Source of the DNA: Rhodanobacter sp.
Lineage (GTDB): Bacteria > Pseudomonadota > Gammaproteobacteria > Xanthomonadales > Rhodanobacteraceae
Direction: 5' to 3'
NCBI GenBank assembly: GCA_004298015.1
Contig: SCSE01000039.1
Span: 1-64,000 of the forward strand
Length of the DNA stretch: 64,000 nucleotides
The number at the start of each line of letters is the position of its first letter. The stretch's first letter is position 1. Below, in pieces: positions 17,969 through 26,570 of the stretch. Below the pieces are notes generated by a model. It did no database searches and was not told the origin of the DNA. It saw only the letters and a program-made list of their open reading frames with translations. Position numbers and translations under genes: made by a program.

Positions 17969-18155
17969 CTCAGAGGTTGGGAAAATATCGAACGCCGCAG
18001 CGAGAGCGTCCCAGGCATTGGTGGCAAGGTTCGACATGGGCACTACGGGAGGGTGGTGCGCCAAACGAAATCCGTACTTGGCCGCCGCGCGTCGCTGGCA
18101 CGGGTGTCGTCTGACCGCGCTCGCGGCCGGCGGGCGATTTTCCCCAACCGCTCAG
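17969..18155 (-). repeat. Family A repeat, copy 1 (inverted), overlaps the tilS stop
   Basis: The ends are CTCAGAGGTTGGGAAAAT (17969-17986) and ATTTTCCCCAACCGCTCAG (18137-18155), near-perfect terminal inverted repeats. The interior aligns, in reverse, with 49967-50153: both hold GAACGCCGCAGCGAGAGCGTC-like and CCGTCAGA-like blocks. It is 187 bp. The TGA stop of tilS (18152-18154) lies within the terminal repeat. Confidence 0.8.
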
Positions 18156-19453
18156 TCGCGGGGGCGCCAGCGTGGCTCGGCATCGGCAACACGAAACAGC
18201 GCATGCCCGGCGTCGCTGGCCCAGCGATCGGCTACCGCGACCAGGGTGTCGCCGTCGAACAGCAGGGGGTACGCGGGGCGCCGCCAGGGAGGGATCATCG
18301 CCTGCTGGAACAGGTCGCGAAGCTCCCGCGTATGTCGGTCGCCGGTTGGCTTGATGTGCTCGCCGCCGCGACGCAGGCGCACACTGAGAGGCCGAGGCAG
18401 CCGGGCCCCGCGCTTGCTCAGTGAGAGCACGCCACCATCGGGCAGGGTCAGCGGCAGGCCCAGCCACGAGGCCTCCCAGGCACTGGCCAGGCCGGGTTGG
18501 GGAGCCGAGGCCCAGAGGCATCCCTTCCAGATGTGCAGCTCGACACCTGGCCAGCGGATGCACGGCTGCTGGCCGGCGCGAGCGTGGCACTGGTGCTCGA
18601 TCTGGCGACGCTGGGCGCTGCTCGGCGCGGTCAGGCCGCGGGCATGCAGCCAGTGGTCGAGCAACGGCCCGCGCAATGCCGGTGCCAGCGCCAGCCAGCC
18701 AGCGACTTGCAGGCTGCCGGTGGCCGGGTCGTGCAAGGTTTCCAGTGCGGGCAGCCATTGCGTTTGCAAGGCGTCGGCAGCGTCGTGGCTGAGTGCGGCG
18801 CTGTGCAGGATCGAATCCACCGCCTGCGGCCAATGCCGGATCAGTCGCGGCAGGATTTCGTGGCGAAGGTGGTTGCGCGCCAGCCGGGTGTCGGTATTGC
18901 TGGGGTCCTCGATGTACGGCAGTCGATGGGCCTGGATGTAAGCACGCAGCTGCGCGCGCGACTGCGTCAGCAATGGACGCCACAGCTGGCCGCACCCGAA
19001 CGGGCGCAGCACGCGCATGCCGCCGAGCCCCTCCGGGCCGGCGCCGCGCAGCAATTTCAGCAGCACGGTCTCGGCCTGATCATCGCGGTGGTGGCCGAAC
19101 ACCAACCACTCGTCACGTCGCAGCTGCGCTTCAAGGGCGGCATGACGTGCATGCCGCGCCGCCGCTTCGATGCCGGTGCCCTGCTGCAGGTCGACCTGCA
19201 CCGGCAGTACGTCGCATGGCAGTTGCAGCGCTGCACACACGCGTTGGCCGTGCTCGGCCCACGCCGCGCTGTCGGCATGCAGGCCGTGATCGACATGTAC
19301 GGCGCGGAGGCCTCGCTGCCGCGCCAGCGGCAACTGCGCCAGTGCATGCAGCATGGCCGTGGAATCCGCCCCGCCACTGAAGGCGACACACAGTGGTGCC
19401 GGTGGCGCCGATGCCAGTGCGTCGAGCAGATGTTGCTGCAGCGGGTCGCTCAT
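18152..19453 (-). CDS. tilS: tRNA(Ile)-lysidine synthase
   Basis: A 433-residue PP-loop enzyme. The ATP-binding loop is CVAFSGGADSTAML (about 22-35), followed by HVDHGLHADS and FGHHRDDQAETVLLKLLRGAG, the TilS signatures. A substrate-binding and C-terminal TilS domain follow. It converts the wobble C34 of the CAU-anticodon tRNA-Ile to lysidine and is essential in most bacteria. The start overlaps the upstream NYN gene by four bases (ATGA), showing coupling. The stop codon falls inside repeat copy A1, so the last few residues may come from repeat sequence. Confidence 0.95.
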   Translation of the reverse strand: MSDPLQQHLLDALASAPPAPLCVAFSGGADSTAMLHALAQLPLARQRGLRAVHVDHGLHADSAAWAEHGQRVCAALQLPCDVLPVQVDLQQGTGIEAAARHARHAALEAQLRRDEWLVFGHHRDDQAETVLLKLLRGAGPEGLGGMRVLRPFGCGQLWRPLLTQSRAQLRAYIQAHRLPYIEDPSNTDTRLARNHLRHEILPRLIRHWPQAVDSILHSAALSHDAADALQTQWLPALETLHDPATGSLQVAGWLALAPALRGPLLDHWLHARGLTAPSSAQRRQIEHQCHARAGQQPCIRWPGVELHIWKGCLWASAPQPGLASAWEASWLGLPLTLPDGGVLSLSKRGARLPRPLSVRLRRGGEHIKPTGDRHTRELRDLFQQAMIPPWRRPAYPLLFDGDTLVAVADRWASDAGHALFRVADAEPRWRPRD

Positions 19454-20190
19454 TTTTTCCCGCTGCGCGGGCGCACGTAGATATGTTTGCCGTTGCCGAT
19501 GTGACGCTCTTCAGTCTCGAACAGGCCGATGCCGTTGATCAGGCCACTGAGCTTGGCATAGCCGTAGTTGCGTGAATCGAAATCGGGCGACTGCTTGTTG
19601 ATGATGCTGCCGATGGCCCCCAGACCGGCCCAGCCGGAATCGTCCGATGCGGCCTCGATGGCGTTGCGCAGCAGGTTCATCAGCTGGCTGTCGCCGCGCA
19701 GCTCCCTGGCGTTGCGGCGCTTCACGCCGCCGCTGGGTTCGGTCTCGGTGGCCTGCACCAGCACCTCGGTATAGATGAACTTGTCGCAGGCGGTGCGGAA
19801 TGGTTCGGGCGTCTTTCGCTCACCGAAGCCGTAAACCGTCATTCCCGATTCGCGAATGCGCGAGGCAAGGCGCGTGAAGTCGCTGTCGCTGGAGACGATG
19901 CAGAAGCCATCGAAACGCTCGGCGTACAGAAGGTCCATCGCATCGATGATCATCGCCGAGTCGGTGGCGTTTTTGCCGACGGTGTAGCGAAACTGCTGGA
20001 TCGGCTGGATCGAGTGGCGCAACAGCACCTCTTTCCAGCCGTTGAGGTCGGGCTTGGTCCAGTCGCCGTAGATGCGCTTGACGTGGGCGGTGCCGTACTT
20101 GGCAATCTCGGCCAGCAGGCCTTCGACGATCGCGGGGCGCGCGTTGTCGGCATCGATCAGTACAGCGAGCTTGTGGGTGTCGGTGGCCAT
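19450..20190 (-). CDS. NYN-domain (PIN-like) ribonuclease-type protein with C-terminal LOTUS-like domain
   Basis: A 246-residue protein. The N-terminal NYN domain has LAVLIDADNARP, then RIYGDWTKPDLNGW, TDSAMIIDAMDLLY and CIVSSDSDFTRLASRIRE, giving the acidic metal site expected of a PIN-like nuclease. The C-terminal 80 residues (LMNLLRNAIEAASDD to GLFETEERHIGNGKHIYV) resemble an OST-HTH/LOTUS RNA-binding domain. I chose ATG 20190 (MATDTHKLAVLID) over an upstream TTG. It is coupled to tilS through a four-base overlap, hinting at an RNA-related role. Specific target unknown. Confidence 0.85.
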   Translation of the reverse strand: MATDTHKLAVLIDADNARPAIVEGLLAEIAKYGTAHVKRIYGDWTKPDLNGWKEVLLRHSIQPIQQFRYTVGKNATDSAMIIDAMDLLYAERFDGFCIVSSDSDFTRLASRIRESGMTVYGFGERKTPEPFRTACDKFIYTEVLVQATETEPSGGVKRRNARELRGDSQLMNLLRNAIEAASDDSGWAGLGAIGSIINKQSPDFDSRNYGYAKLSGLINGIGLFETEERHIGNGKHIYVRPRSGKK

Positions 20191-20246
20191 GGTGAATTCC
20201 GTCAGCAAGGTGCCATGCCGATGGTAACGCCATGGGATGGTTTGCT

Positions 20247-20350
20247 GTAGGGGCGCACCCTGTCCACAAAAGGGGACTTCCTACGGTCGTGCGCGATGGC
20301 TCTTTTGGCGGCATGACCGCAAGGCCATCGCGCGCAGGGTGCGCTCCTAC
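20247..20350. repeat. Palindromic REP-type element touching the accA stop
   Basis: GTAGGGGCGCACCCTG (20247-20262) and CAGGGTGCGCTCCTAC (20335-20350) are inverted copies with one mismatch. A second inner pair (GCGCGATGGC and GCCATCGCGC) extends the hairpin. GTAGGAGCGCACCC palindromes of this kind are common between genes in Xanthomonadales and pseudomonads. The right arm includes the TAG stop of accA (20347-20349). Confidence 0.8.
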
Positions 20351-21303
20351 TCCTGGAATGCGCCGTAGCGGCGCAGCCGCTGGTAGCGCTGTTCGAGCAG
20401 GTCGCCGGCCGGCACCGCCTCGAGTTCGTCGAGCTGGTTGAGCAGCACGGCCTTGAGGCGCACTGCCATCGAGCGCGGATTGCGGTGGGCGCCGCCGAGC
20501 GGCTCGCGTACCACCTTGTCGATCAGCCCCAGCTCCAGCAGCCGCGGTGCGGTCATGCCCATGGCCTCGGCGGCATCGCGCGCCTTGTCGGCGCTCTTCC
20601 ACAGGATCGAAGCACAGCCCTCCGGCGTGATCACCGAATACGTCGAGTACTGCAGCATTACCGTGCGATCGCCGACGCCGATGGCCAACGCACCGCCAGA
20701 GCCGCCTTCTCCGATCACCGTGCAGATGATCGGCACCTTGAGCCGCACCATTTCCAGCAGGTTGCGGGCGATCGCCTCACTCTGGCCGCGCTCTTCCGCG
20801 CCCACGCCCGGATAGGCCCCGGGGGTGTCGATCAGGGTCAGCAGCGGCAACTTGAAACGTTCGGCCAGCTGCATCAGGCGCAGTGCCTTGCGATAACCCT
20901 CGGGACGCGGCATGCCGAAATTGCGGCGTACCTTGGTCTTGGTATCACGGCCTTTCTGGTGACCGATGATCACCACCGGGCGGCCATTGATGCGACCGAT
21001 GCCGCCGACGATCGCAGCATCATCGGCATAGGCCCGATCACCGGCCAGTTCGTGGAATTCCTCGCAGATCACACCGATGTAGTCGAGCGTGTACGGTCGT
21101 CCCGGATGACGTGACAGCTGGGTCATCTGCCACGAGTTGAGGTTGCGGAAGATCTCGGCGGTCTTGATCTTGAGCTTTTCGCGAAGCCGTCCGACTTCCT
21201 CGTCGATATTGAACGCCTGGCCATCGCTGGCATGGCGAAGTTCTTCGATCTTCGCGTTCAGCTCGGCAATGGGTTGTTCGAAATCGAGAAAATTGGGATT
21301 CAT
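20347..21303 (-). CDS. accA: Acetyl-CoA carboxylase carboxyltransferase subunit alpha
   Basis: A 318-residue protein typical of Acc[86 protein letters not shown] and [15 protein letters not shown]. With AccD it transfers the carboxyl group from biotin to acetyl-CoA to make malonyl-CoA, the first step of fatty acid synthesis. The ATG at 21303 is preferred to one three codons earlier because MNPNFLDFE is the conserved N-terminus. The stop abuts a palindromic repeat. Confidence 0.96.
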   Translation of the reverse strand: MNPNFLDFEQPIAELNAKIEELRHASDGQAFNIDEEVGRLREKLKIKTAEIFRNLNSWQMTQLSRHPGRPYTLDYIGVICEEFHELAGDRAYADDAAIVGGIGRINGRPVVIIGHQKGRDTKTKVRRNFGMPRPEGYRKALRLMQLAERFKLPLLTLIDTPGAYPGVGAEERGQSEAIARNLLEMVRLKVPIICTVIGEGGSGGALAIGVGDRTVMLQYSTYSVITPEGCASILWKSADKARDAAEAMGMTAPRLLELGLIDKVVREPLGGAHRNPRSMAVRLKAVLLNQLDELEAVPAGDLLEQRYQRLRRYGAFQE

Positions 21304-21470
21304 TCGTGACAAGTCGTGGCACAGTAGCGGGTCAGTATACCGGTCCGCAGAAAAAGACGAGAACGGCGCCGTATGGCCACGGGCGACCTCGCCGGAGCTT
21401 GCGTGGAGCGCGCCAGGCGACAGTTTGCGCTATTGTCCGCGCCAAACCGCGCCGTCCCCGGGAATCGATC

Positions 21471-21857
21471 ATGCCGACCAAGCCGCCCATCGACAACAGC
21501 AAGCTCGACCGCATCGTCGCCGAGGCGCGGCGCCACGCCGAGCAGCGTGAATCGGGGTACCGCGAGCGCGCGCTGAAAATGTATCCGTGGGTATGCGGCC
21601 GTTGTGCGCGTGAGTTCACCCGGGCCAACTTGCAGGAGTTGACCGTGCACCATCGCAATCACGACCACGACTTCAACCCGGCCGATGGCAGCAACTGGGA
21701 GTTGTTGTGTGTGTACTGCCATGACAACGAACACTCCCGCTATATCGATCATGTGCGGGGCGGGGTGATGGAAACCGAGGAGGCGCCTGCGGCCACCGGC
21801 AATCCGTTTGCCGACCTGAAGGCGATGATGGAACGTGGCGGCAAGCATCAGCGGTGA
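21471..21857 (+). CDS. yajD: YajD-family HNH nuclease
   Basis: A 128-residue small HNH protein. The zinc pairs are CGRC (about 38-41) and CVYC (about 78-81), with the catalytic TVHHRNHDHDFNPADGSNWELL between them. This is the YajD family of HNH-domain proteins, widespread in gammaproteobacteria with no firm role. The ATG at 21471 gives MPTKPPIDNSKLDRIV; the upstream Shine-Dalgarno is weak. Confidence 0.88.
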   Translation: MPTKPPIDNSKLDRIVAEARRHAEQRESGYRERALKMYPWVCGRCAREFTRANLQELTVHHRNHDHDFNPADGSNWELLCVYCHDNEHSRYIDHVRGGVMETEEAPAATGNPFADLKAMMERGGKHQR

Positions 21858-21900
21858 GGCAGGGCGCCACCGCGGATTTGAAGCCGGGTTTCTGGCAGCG

Positions 21901-22383
21901 TCAGTCGCGGAAGTTGTCGAACTGCAGCGGTAGCTCGACCTCGGATTTGCGCAGCAAGGCCATCGCCGCCTGCAGGTCGTCGCGCTTCTTGCCGGTGACC
22001 CGCAGCTTGTCGCCGTTGATCTGCGCTTCGACCTTGAGCTTGGCAGCCTTCAACTCGGCCACCAGCTTTTTCGCCATCGGCTGCTCGATACCCTGTTTCA
22101 CGGTGATCTTCTGGCGGGACCCGCCCAGATTGGTATCCGGGTCACCGACATCGAGCGCGCGGATGTCGATCTTTCGTGCCACCAGTCGTCCGCGCAGGAT
22201 GTCGAGCATCTGCTGCAGCTGGAATTCGCTCGGGGCACTCTGGGTGATCACGAAATCGTCGAGTGCGTATGACGCGTCCTGGCCCTTGAAGTCGAAGCGG
22301 GTGCCGAGCTCGCGGTTGGCCTGATCGACGGCATTGGTCAGCTCGTGCTTGTCGACTTCGGAGATCACGTCAAAGGAGGGCAT
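21901..22383 (-). CDS. yajQ: YajQ-family nucleotide-binding protein
   Basis: A 160-residue protein of the YajQ family: MPSFDVISEVDKHELTNAVD, TRFDFKGQDASYAL, KQGIEQPMAKKLVAEL and INGDKLRVTGKKRDDLQ. The double ferredoxin-like fold binds nucleotides; a Xanthomonas member is a cyclic di-GMP effector that works with a LysR regulator. That role here is inference. It is transcribed divergently from the flavoprotein gene at 22493, with a 109-base shared spacer. Confidence 0.93.
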   Translation of the reverse strand: MPSFDVISEVDKHELTNAVDQANRELGTRFDFKGQDASYALDDFVITQSAPSEFQLQQMLDILRGRLVARKIDIRALDVGDPDTNLGGSRQKITVKQGIEQPMAKKLVAELKAAKLKVEAQINGDKLRVTGKKRDDLQAAMALLRKSEVELPLQFDNFRD

Positions 22384-22492
22384 GGCGGCTGCTCGTGGTG
22401 AACGGTCTGCCCAGTGTAAGCGATGCGATGGGCGACGGCTGATGGATAATGCGCCTTGCGCCACAAGGTGGAACGAACAGGACGATGACCGG

Positions 22493-23671
22493 ATGAAAGT
22501 GGATGTCATGATCATCGGTGCCGGTGCCGCCGGGCTGATGTGCGCGATTGCGGCGGGCCGGCGCGGGCGTCGCGTGCTGGTCGTCGATCACGCCAACAAG
22601 GTCGGCAAGAAGATCCTGATGTCGGGTGGTGGGCGTTGCAACTTCACCAACACCGGAGTCACCCCGGACCAATACCTGTCGGCGAACCCCCATTTTGCCA
22701 AGTCCGCGCTGGCGCGCTACACGCCGTGGGATTTCATCGCACTGGTGGAAAAGCATGGTATCGCCTACCACGAAAAGGAACTCGGGCAGCTGTTCTGTGA
22801 TGATTCCTCCAAGCAGATCGTGCGCATGCTGCTGGACGAGTGCGCAGCGGCTGGCGTTGTCGTGGAGGCGAGTTGCGGCGTGCGGCAAGTGCGCAAGACA
22901 CCGCAGGGCTTCATCGTCGCCAGCTCGCAGGGTGAGGTATACACCGAGTCGCTGGTGGTGGCCAGCGGGGGCTTGTCGATTCCCAGCATGGGCGCCAGCG
23001 GGTTGGGCTATGAGCTGGCCCGCCAGTTCGGCCACAACGTGCTGCCGACGCGGGCCGGTCTGGTGCCGTTGACCCTCAGCGGCAAGCATCAGGAGCACTA
23101 TCGGGATCTGGCCGGAGTGGCGCTGGCTGCGGTGCAAGCCTCGGTGGGGAAGCAGGCTTTTCGGGCCGGCCTGCTGTTCACCCATCGCGGTATCAGCGGC
23201 CCGTCGGTGCTGCAGATTTCCTCGTACTGGCAGCCTGACGACGACCTGCGCATCGACCTGCTGCCGGATCAGGACGCCGCGATCTGGTTGATCGAACAGC
23301 GCACCGCGCGGCCATTGGCCGAACTGAAAAATGTGCTTGGCGATAGCTTGCCCAAGCGGCTGGCGCAGCGACTGTGCGAGCAATGGTTCGAGAGCCGAAC
23401 GATGCGCCAATTCCGCGAAGCCGAGTTGGTGCAGATCGGTCATCAGCTCAACGCCTGGCCTGTCACCGCCAGCGGCACCGAGGGCTACCGAACCGCCGAA
23501 GTCACCCTGGGCGGCGTCGATACCGACGGCCTTTCCTCCACCACCATGCAATCGAAGCACGTGCCCGGGTTGTACTTCATCGGCGAGGTGGTGGATGTCA
23601 CCGGCTGGCTGGGCGGCTACAACTTTCAGTGGGCCTGGGCATCGGGGCAGGCGGCAGGAGAAGTGGCTTAG
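22493..23671 (+). CDS. yhiN: YhiN/BaiN-family FAD-dependent oxidoreductase
   Basis: A 392-residue flavoprotein. The N-terminal dinucleotide fold has VMIIGAGAAGLMCAIAAGRRG, then KVGKKILMSGGGRCNFTN, the HI0933/YhiN/BaiN signature. The C-terminus has GEVVDVTGWLGGYNFQWAWASG, closing the FAD site. Substrate is unknown; the family includes a flavoprotein of bile-acid metabolism (BaiN), which does not fix the role here. The start at ATG 22493 gives MKVDVMIIG. A bidirectional terminator lies 21 bases after the stop. Confidence 0.9.
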   Translation: MKVDVMIIGAGAAGLMCAIAAGRRGRRVLVVDHANKVGKKILMSGGGRCNFTNTGVTPDQYLSANPHFAKSALARYTPWDFIALVEKHGIAYHEKELGQLFCDDSSKQIVRMLLDECAAAGVVVEASCGVRQVRKTPQGFIVASSQGEVYTESLVVASGGLSIPSMGASGLGYELARQFGHNVLPTRAGLVPLTLSGKHQEHYRDLAGVALAAVQASVGKQAFRAGLLFTHRGISGPSVLQISSYWQPDDDLRIDLLPDQDAAIWLIEQRTARPLAELKNVLGDSLPKRLAQRLCEQWFESRTMRQFREAELVQIGHQLNAWPVTASGTEGYRTAEVTLGGVDTDGLSSTTMQSKHVPGLYFIGEVVDVTGWLGGYNFQWAWASGQAAGEVA

Positions 23672-23692
23672 CTTGAGCGAGTCGCGCAATAA

Positions 23693-23723
23693 AAAGCCCT
23701 GACGCCGTCGGCGTCAGGGCTTT
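23693..23723. terminator. Bidirectional terminator between yhiN and the porin gene
   Basis: A 14-bp perfect stem, AAAGCCCTGACGCC (23693-23706) with its complement (23710-23723), and a 3-base loop. It has A residues on the left and T residues on the right, so it can serve both convergent genes. Confidence 0.85.
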
Positions 23724-23767
23724 CGAGCGAACCCCTGTCACACCCCCATGGTGCGACGGTACCGATC

Positions 23768-25198
23768 CTAGAATTGCGCCGTCAGCTGCAAATCAAGACG
23801 GTTTCCCATCGACCGGGCAATCGCCTGCGCGTTGTTGCGTTGCACCGGATTGGTGATTGCATCGGGGTGTGGCACGGTCAGTTTCTGGATCGCGTAGTTC
23901 AGCGTGAGTCGAGTGTTTTTGGTCAGGTAATACTGTGCGCCGACGGTCCATGTCTTGAAGTCACGTTGAAGTGCCGGGTTGTTCTTCAGCCGGCTGTATT
24001 CGTCGTAACGCAGCTGCAACTCGATGTTGTGCGCCACAAAGTAGCCGCCTTGCGCAAAAACGCCCGAGGAGGTGTTGCTGCTTCCCGGATAGATCGTCCA
24101 TTGCGTCAGGTTGTTATAGGCACCCAGCGCCGGGCCGGCGTAATTGCTCGCTGTTGACCCATCGTACTGGAACGGCGCCGGGGCGAGTATCCAGCCGCTG
24201 GCGTGCATGTATCCGGCATGTATCGAGTAGCCACCTGTTTGACGCTGGTTGCGACCGTATTCACCACCTACGCCCCAACGCTTGATGTCATGGGTGCCGA
24301 TCTGGTTGATCTTGCGCTGTCCGTTGTGGAACCACACCCAGATGCCGGCATCATTGCGGTAGGGGCCCTTGCCGCCGAAGACGTAACTGGTGCGCAGCAT
24401 GCCGTAGGTATCGAGGCCGTTCGTGCTGCTGGTCGAGGTGATCGGGCCACCGTTGCCGACCATGAAGGCGTAGGCATACTCCCACGGCCCCCGATTGAAC
24501 CAGTTGAATACCTTCACGCCGATATCGCGAAATGCACCGTAGCCATCGACATTGCTGCTCGAAGGCACGAACTGGTAGCCACCATTGCCACTTGCGGTGA
24601 CCGCAGCGTTCGGGCTGATGAAGCGCTCAAGCGTGTTTTGCACACTTGCGGTGGAGAAGTTGATGAAGGGAAGCACCGGGATCCCGACCCGCGATTCCCA
24701 GCCACCCGGCACCTTCTGCAGGCCGATCGAGAACCGTGCCACTTTCGAGGCATTCCAGGTGACGAAAGCATCCGTCATCACCGGGTGTTTGCCCGAGAAG
24801 TGGGTCAGTCCGTTGTTGCCGAATTCAGCCAGTACGAAATACGTCAGCTTGTCGTCGAGTGGTGACAACGTGCCACGCATGCCGATTCGGGCACGCAGCA
24901 GATTGAAGGTATTGGAACTCTTCAGATCCGGGCCGATCAGGTTGAAGTTCGGCACCGTGCCATTGAAGGCTGTTACCGACGGCGGCCCCATCAGTCCGCT
25001 CACGGCATTCCCCTGCGCCGAGGCGTAATCCGGCTGGATGAACCCCCAGACCTTGACGGCCGGCGTGACACCCGGCGGTTCGGTGTTGTAGAGCTGCAGC
25101 CAGTTCGCCGCCTGCGCATACTGGGCAAAGCCCGATGCCGACAGGATGGCGGCGCCCAACGCAGCTTTCGTAAAGATTTTCTTCGAAGTGAAATTCAT
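23768..25198 (-). CDS. Outer-membrane porin
   Basis: A 476-residue protein with a 30-residue signal peptide (KKIFTKAALGAAILSASG, cut after AQYAQA) and a chain of amphipathic beta-strands ending in RLDLQLTAQF, with the C-terminal Phe typical of outer-membrane barrels. Strands are rich in Tyr, Trp and Asn, including YFVLAEFGNNGLTHFSG and VGAQYYLTKNTRLTLNYAIQ. No cytochrome motif is present. The family looks like a general or anion porin; specificity cannot be read. It is 177 bases downstream of a periplasmic DsrE-like gene on the same strand and may share its promoter. Confidence 0.82.
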   Translation of the reverse strand: MNFTSKKIFTKAALGAAILSASGFAQYAQAANWLQLYNTEPPGVTPAVKVWGFIQPDYASAQGNAVSGLMGPPSVTAFNGTVPNFNLIGPDLKSSNTFNLLRARIGMRGTLSPLDDKLTYFVLAEFGNNGLTHFSGKHPVMTDAFVTWNASKVARFSIGLQKVPGGWESRVGIPVLPFINFSTASVQNTLERFISPNAAVTASGNGGYQFVPSSSNVDGYGAFRDIGVKVFNWFNRGPWEYAYAFMVGNGGPITSTSSTNGLDTYGMLRTSYVFGGKGPYRNDAGIWVWFHNGQRKINQIGTHDIKRWGVGGEYGRNQRQTGGYSIHAGYMHASGWILAPAPFQYDGSTASNYAGPALGAYNNLTQWTIYPGSSNTSSGVFAQGGYFVAHNIELQLRYDEYSRLKNNPALQRDFKTWTVGAQYYLTKNTRLTLNYAIQKLTVPHPDAITNPVQRNNAQAIARSMGNRLDLQLTAQF

Positions 25199-25375
25199 GA
25201 AACAACCCCTCCCGATTGTTTGATTTCCAGCACGTGCTATCCCGCCCTGCCAGCGTCTGTCGTGGCCGCGTCATGGCATTTGAAACGCAGCGCATACAAA
25301 GCCCGACCCGGAATCGGAACGGGCATGGTCAGGAAGCGATAACGGGAAATCAGAAAGATTTCTATGGTTTGTGGC

Positions 25376-25840
25376 TCAGGGCCGGATGAGTACGTAGCCG
25401 TGCTGAACGAGATCCACGATGCGCGCGGCCCCTGCCGGCACAAGCTGCGATTCTGAGTTCAGCTTAGGCACGTGCCCCAGTTTTTTGGTGAACGCGTGCA
25501 GCGTGTTTTCGCAGGCATCGAATTTGACATCGTAGCTTTTTGCCAGATCGTGGATACGCGAGGCATTGACATTGTTGGCCAGCAGCAGTTTGAGCCCAGG
25601 TCCGTAGGCGACGATTTCCAGATCGAGTTTGTCCGGACCGTAGTACGTCATCAGGTTACCGGCGACGTTGAGGACCAGGTTCTGCGTGGCCGGACTGGCG
25701 TCGCTTATTTGCAGAACGATATGCGTGGTGGAAAAAGGCTTCTGCTGGACCGGCGGCATTTTCACTGCTGCAAATGCCGCTGCTGGAATGAGATACATCA
25801 AGGCCAGTAGCAGGAAGCCAAGCTTTTTGTGGACGTTCAT
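25376..25840 (-). CDS. Periplasmic DsrE/DsrF-like protein
   Basis: A 154-residue protein with a signal peptide (residues 1-25, ending AAFAA) and a DsrE-like alpha/beta domain: THIVLQISDASPATQNLVLNVAGN, LEIVAYGPGLKLLL and one cysteine in VKFDACENTL (C110), at the place used by DsrE-type proteins to carry sulfur. The rest ends in ARIVDLVQHGYVLIRP. Start ATG 25840 has GAGGGG upstream. Its promoter region holds the 26026-26043 palindrome. A role in periplasmic sulfur handling is inference. Confidence 0.82.
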   Translation of the reverse strand: MNVHKKLGFLLLALMYLIPAAAFAAVKMPPVQQKPFSTTHIVLQISDASPATQNLVLNVAGNLMTYYGPDKLDLEIVAYGPGLKLLLANNVNASRIHDLAKSYDVKFDACENTLHAFTKKLGHVPKLNSESQLVPAGAARIVDLVQHGYVLIRP

Positions 25841-26025
25841 GTTTGCCACACCCCTCATCTGTGGTGTTGATCGGAAAACGTCGCGTGAAAAAACGTGGCG
25901 ACGCGCAACGTCCCGCTTCCCTGAGTCGCTCGGAAGTTGAGGACCGAGGGGATAGTGGCACGCCTTTATGGTCGTGCGGAATAGCCCGGCGATGCCACTG
26001 CAACCGCGTAGTTTGGCCATTTTAC

Positions 26026-26043
26026 AATACCCTACTGGGTATT
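26026..26043. promoter_or_regulatory. Perfect palindrome upstream of the DsrE-porin pair (operator candidate)
   Basis: AATACCC-TACT-GGGTATT has two perfect seven-base arms and a four-base spacer, inside an AT-rich island (26020-26060) unlike the GC-rich surroundings. It is 186 bases before the DsrE start. Palindromes with CCC/GGG cores flanked by ATA/TAT recall operators of CsoR-family repressors; this is inference and no such regulator gene is in the window. Confidence 0.5.
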
Positions 26044-26321
26044 TATTTAATAATCATAAACTTAGCCTTTCCCTGTCCCGGTTATGTTGCGAAGCAGCAC
26101 GTAAATTTATCCGTCTGACGCGGCGCACGTCGTGCAGATTCGGTACGCGATCTGATTTTTCATGCCGGCGTGGGAGGGCTGCGGACCATCATGTCTTCGT
26201 TCAATACCCGGTGTCGTGATGACACGGGTACTGATGTCGTGTTGCGGTTTCAGGCCTCCGCTTGACGCTGCCAGGGCAGACCCGCAGGATTCGTGGTCAG
26301 GTGGTGCGGCAGGGGCGATCC

Positions 26322-26480
26322 ATGCACATCTTGATTCATGGCCGCTGTCACTGCGGCAACATCGGTTTCGATCTTGACCAGGAACTTGAATCCACGGGCA
26401 TCCTTGCGGGTACCTGTGATTGTTCGTGCTGTGTGAGGAAAGTTGCGCCCGTAGCAAGCGGCGCGAGCGCCACTGGATAG
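26322..26480 (+). pseudogene. Remnant of a GFA/CENP-V-type protein
   Basis: ATG 26322 opens a 52-residue frame, MHILIHGRCHCGNIGFDLDQ followed by GTCDCSCCVRK, then unrelated Ala/Ser residues and a stop. The CHCGNI and CDCSCC-RK motifs are the zinc ligands at the start of the GFA (glutathione-dependent formaldehyde-activating-like, CENP-V) family. Full proteins are about 120-190 residues, so the C-terminal two-thirds, including later zinc ligands, is gone. Most likely a decayed gene. Confidence 0.6.
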
Positions 26481-26570
26481 CCCGTGTCGCGTAGGTCGAA
26501 AGGGCCGTGTGATCGACCGTTTCGGTCCGGCGGGAGTATTCATGGAACCTCGACTTGAAAGGTGTCTTGC

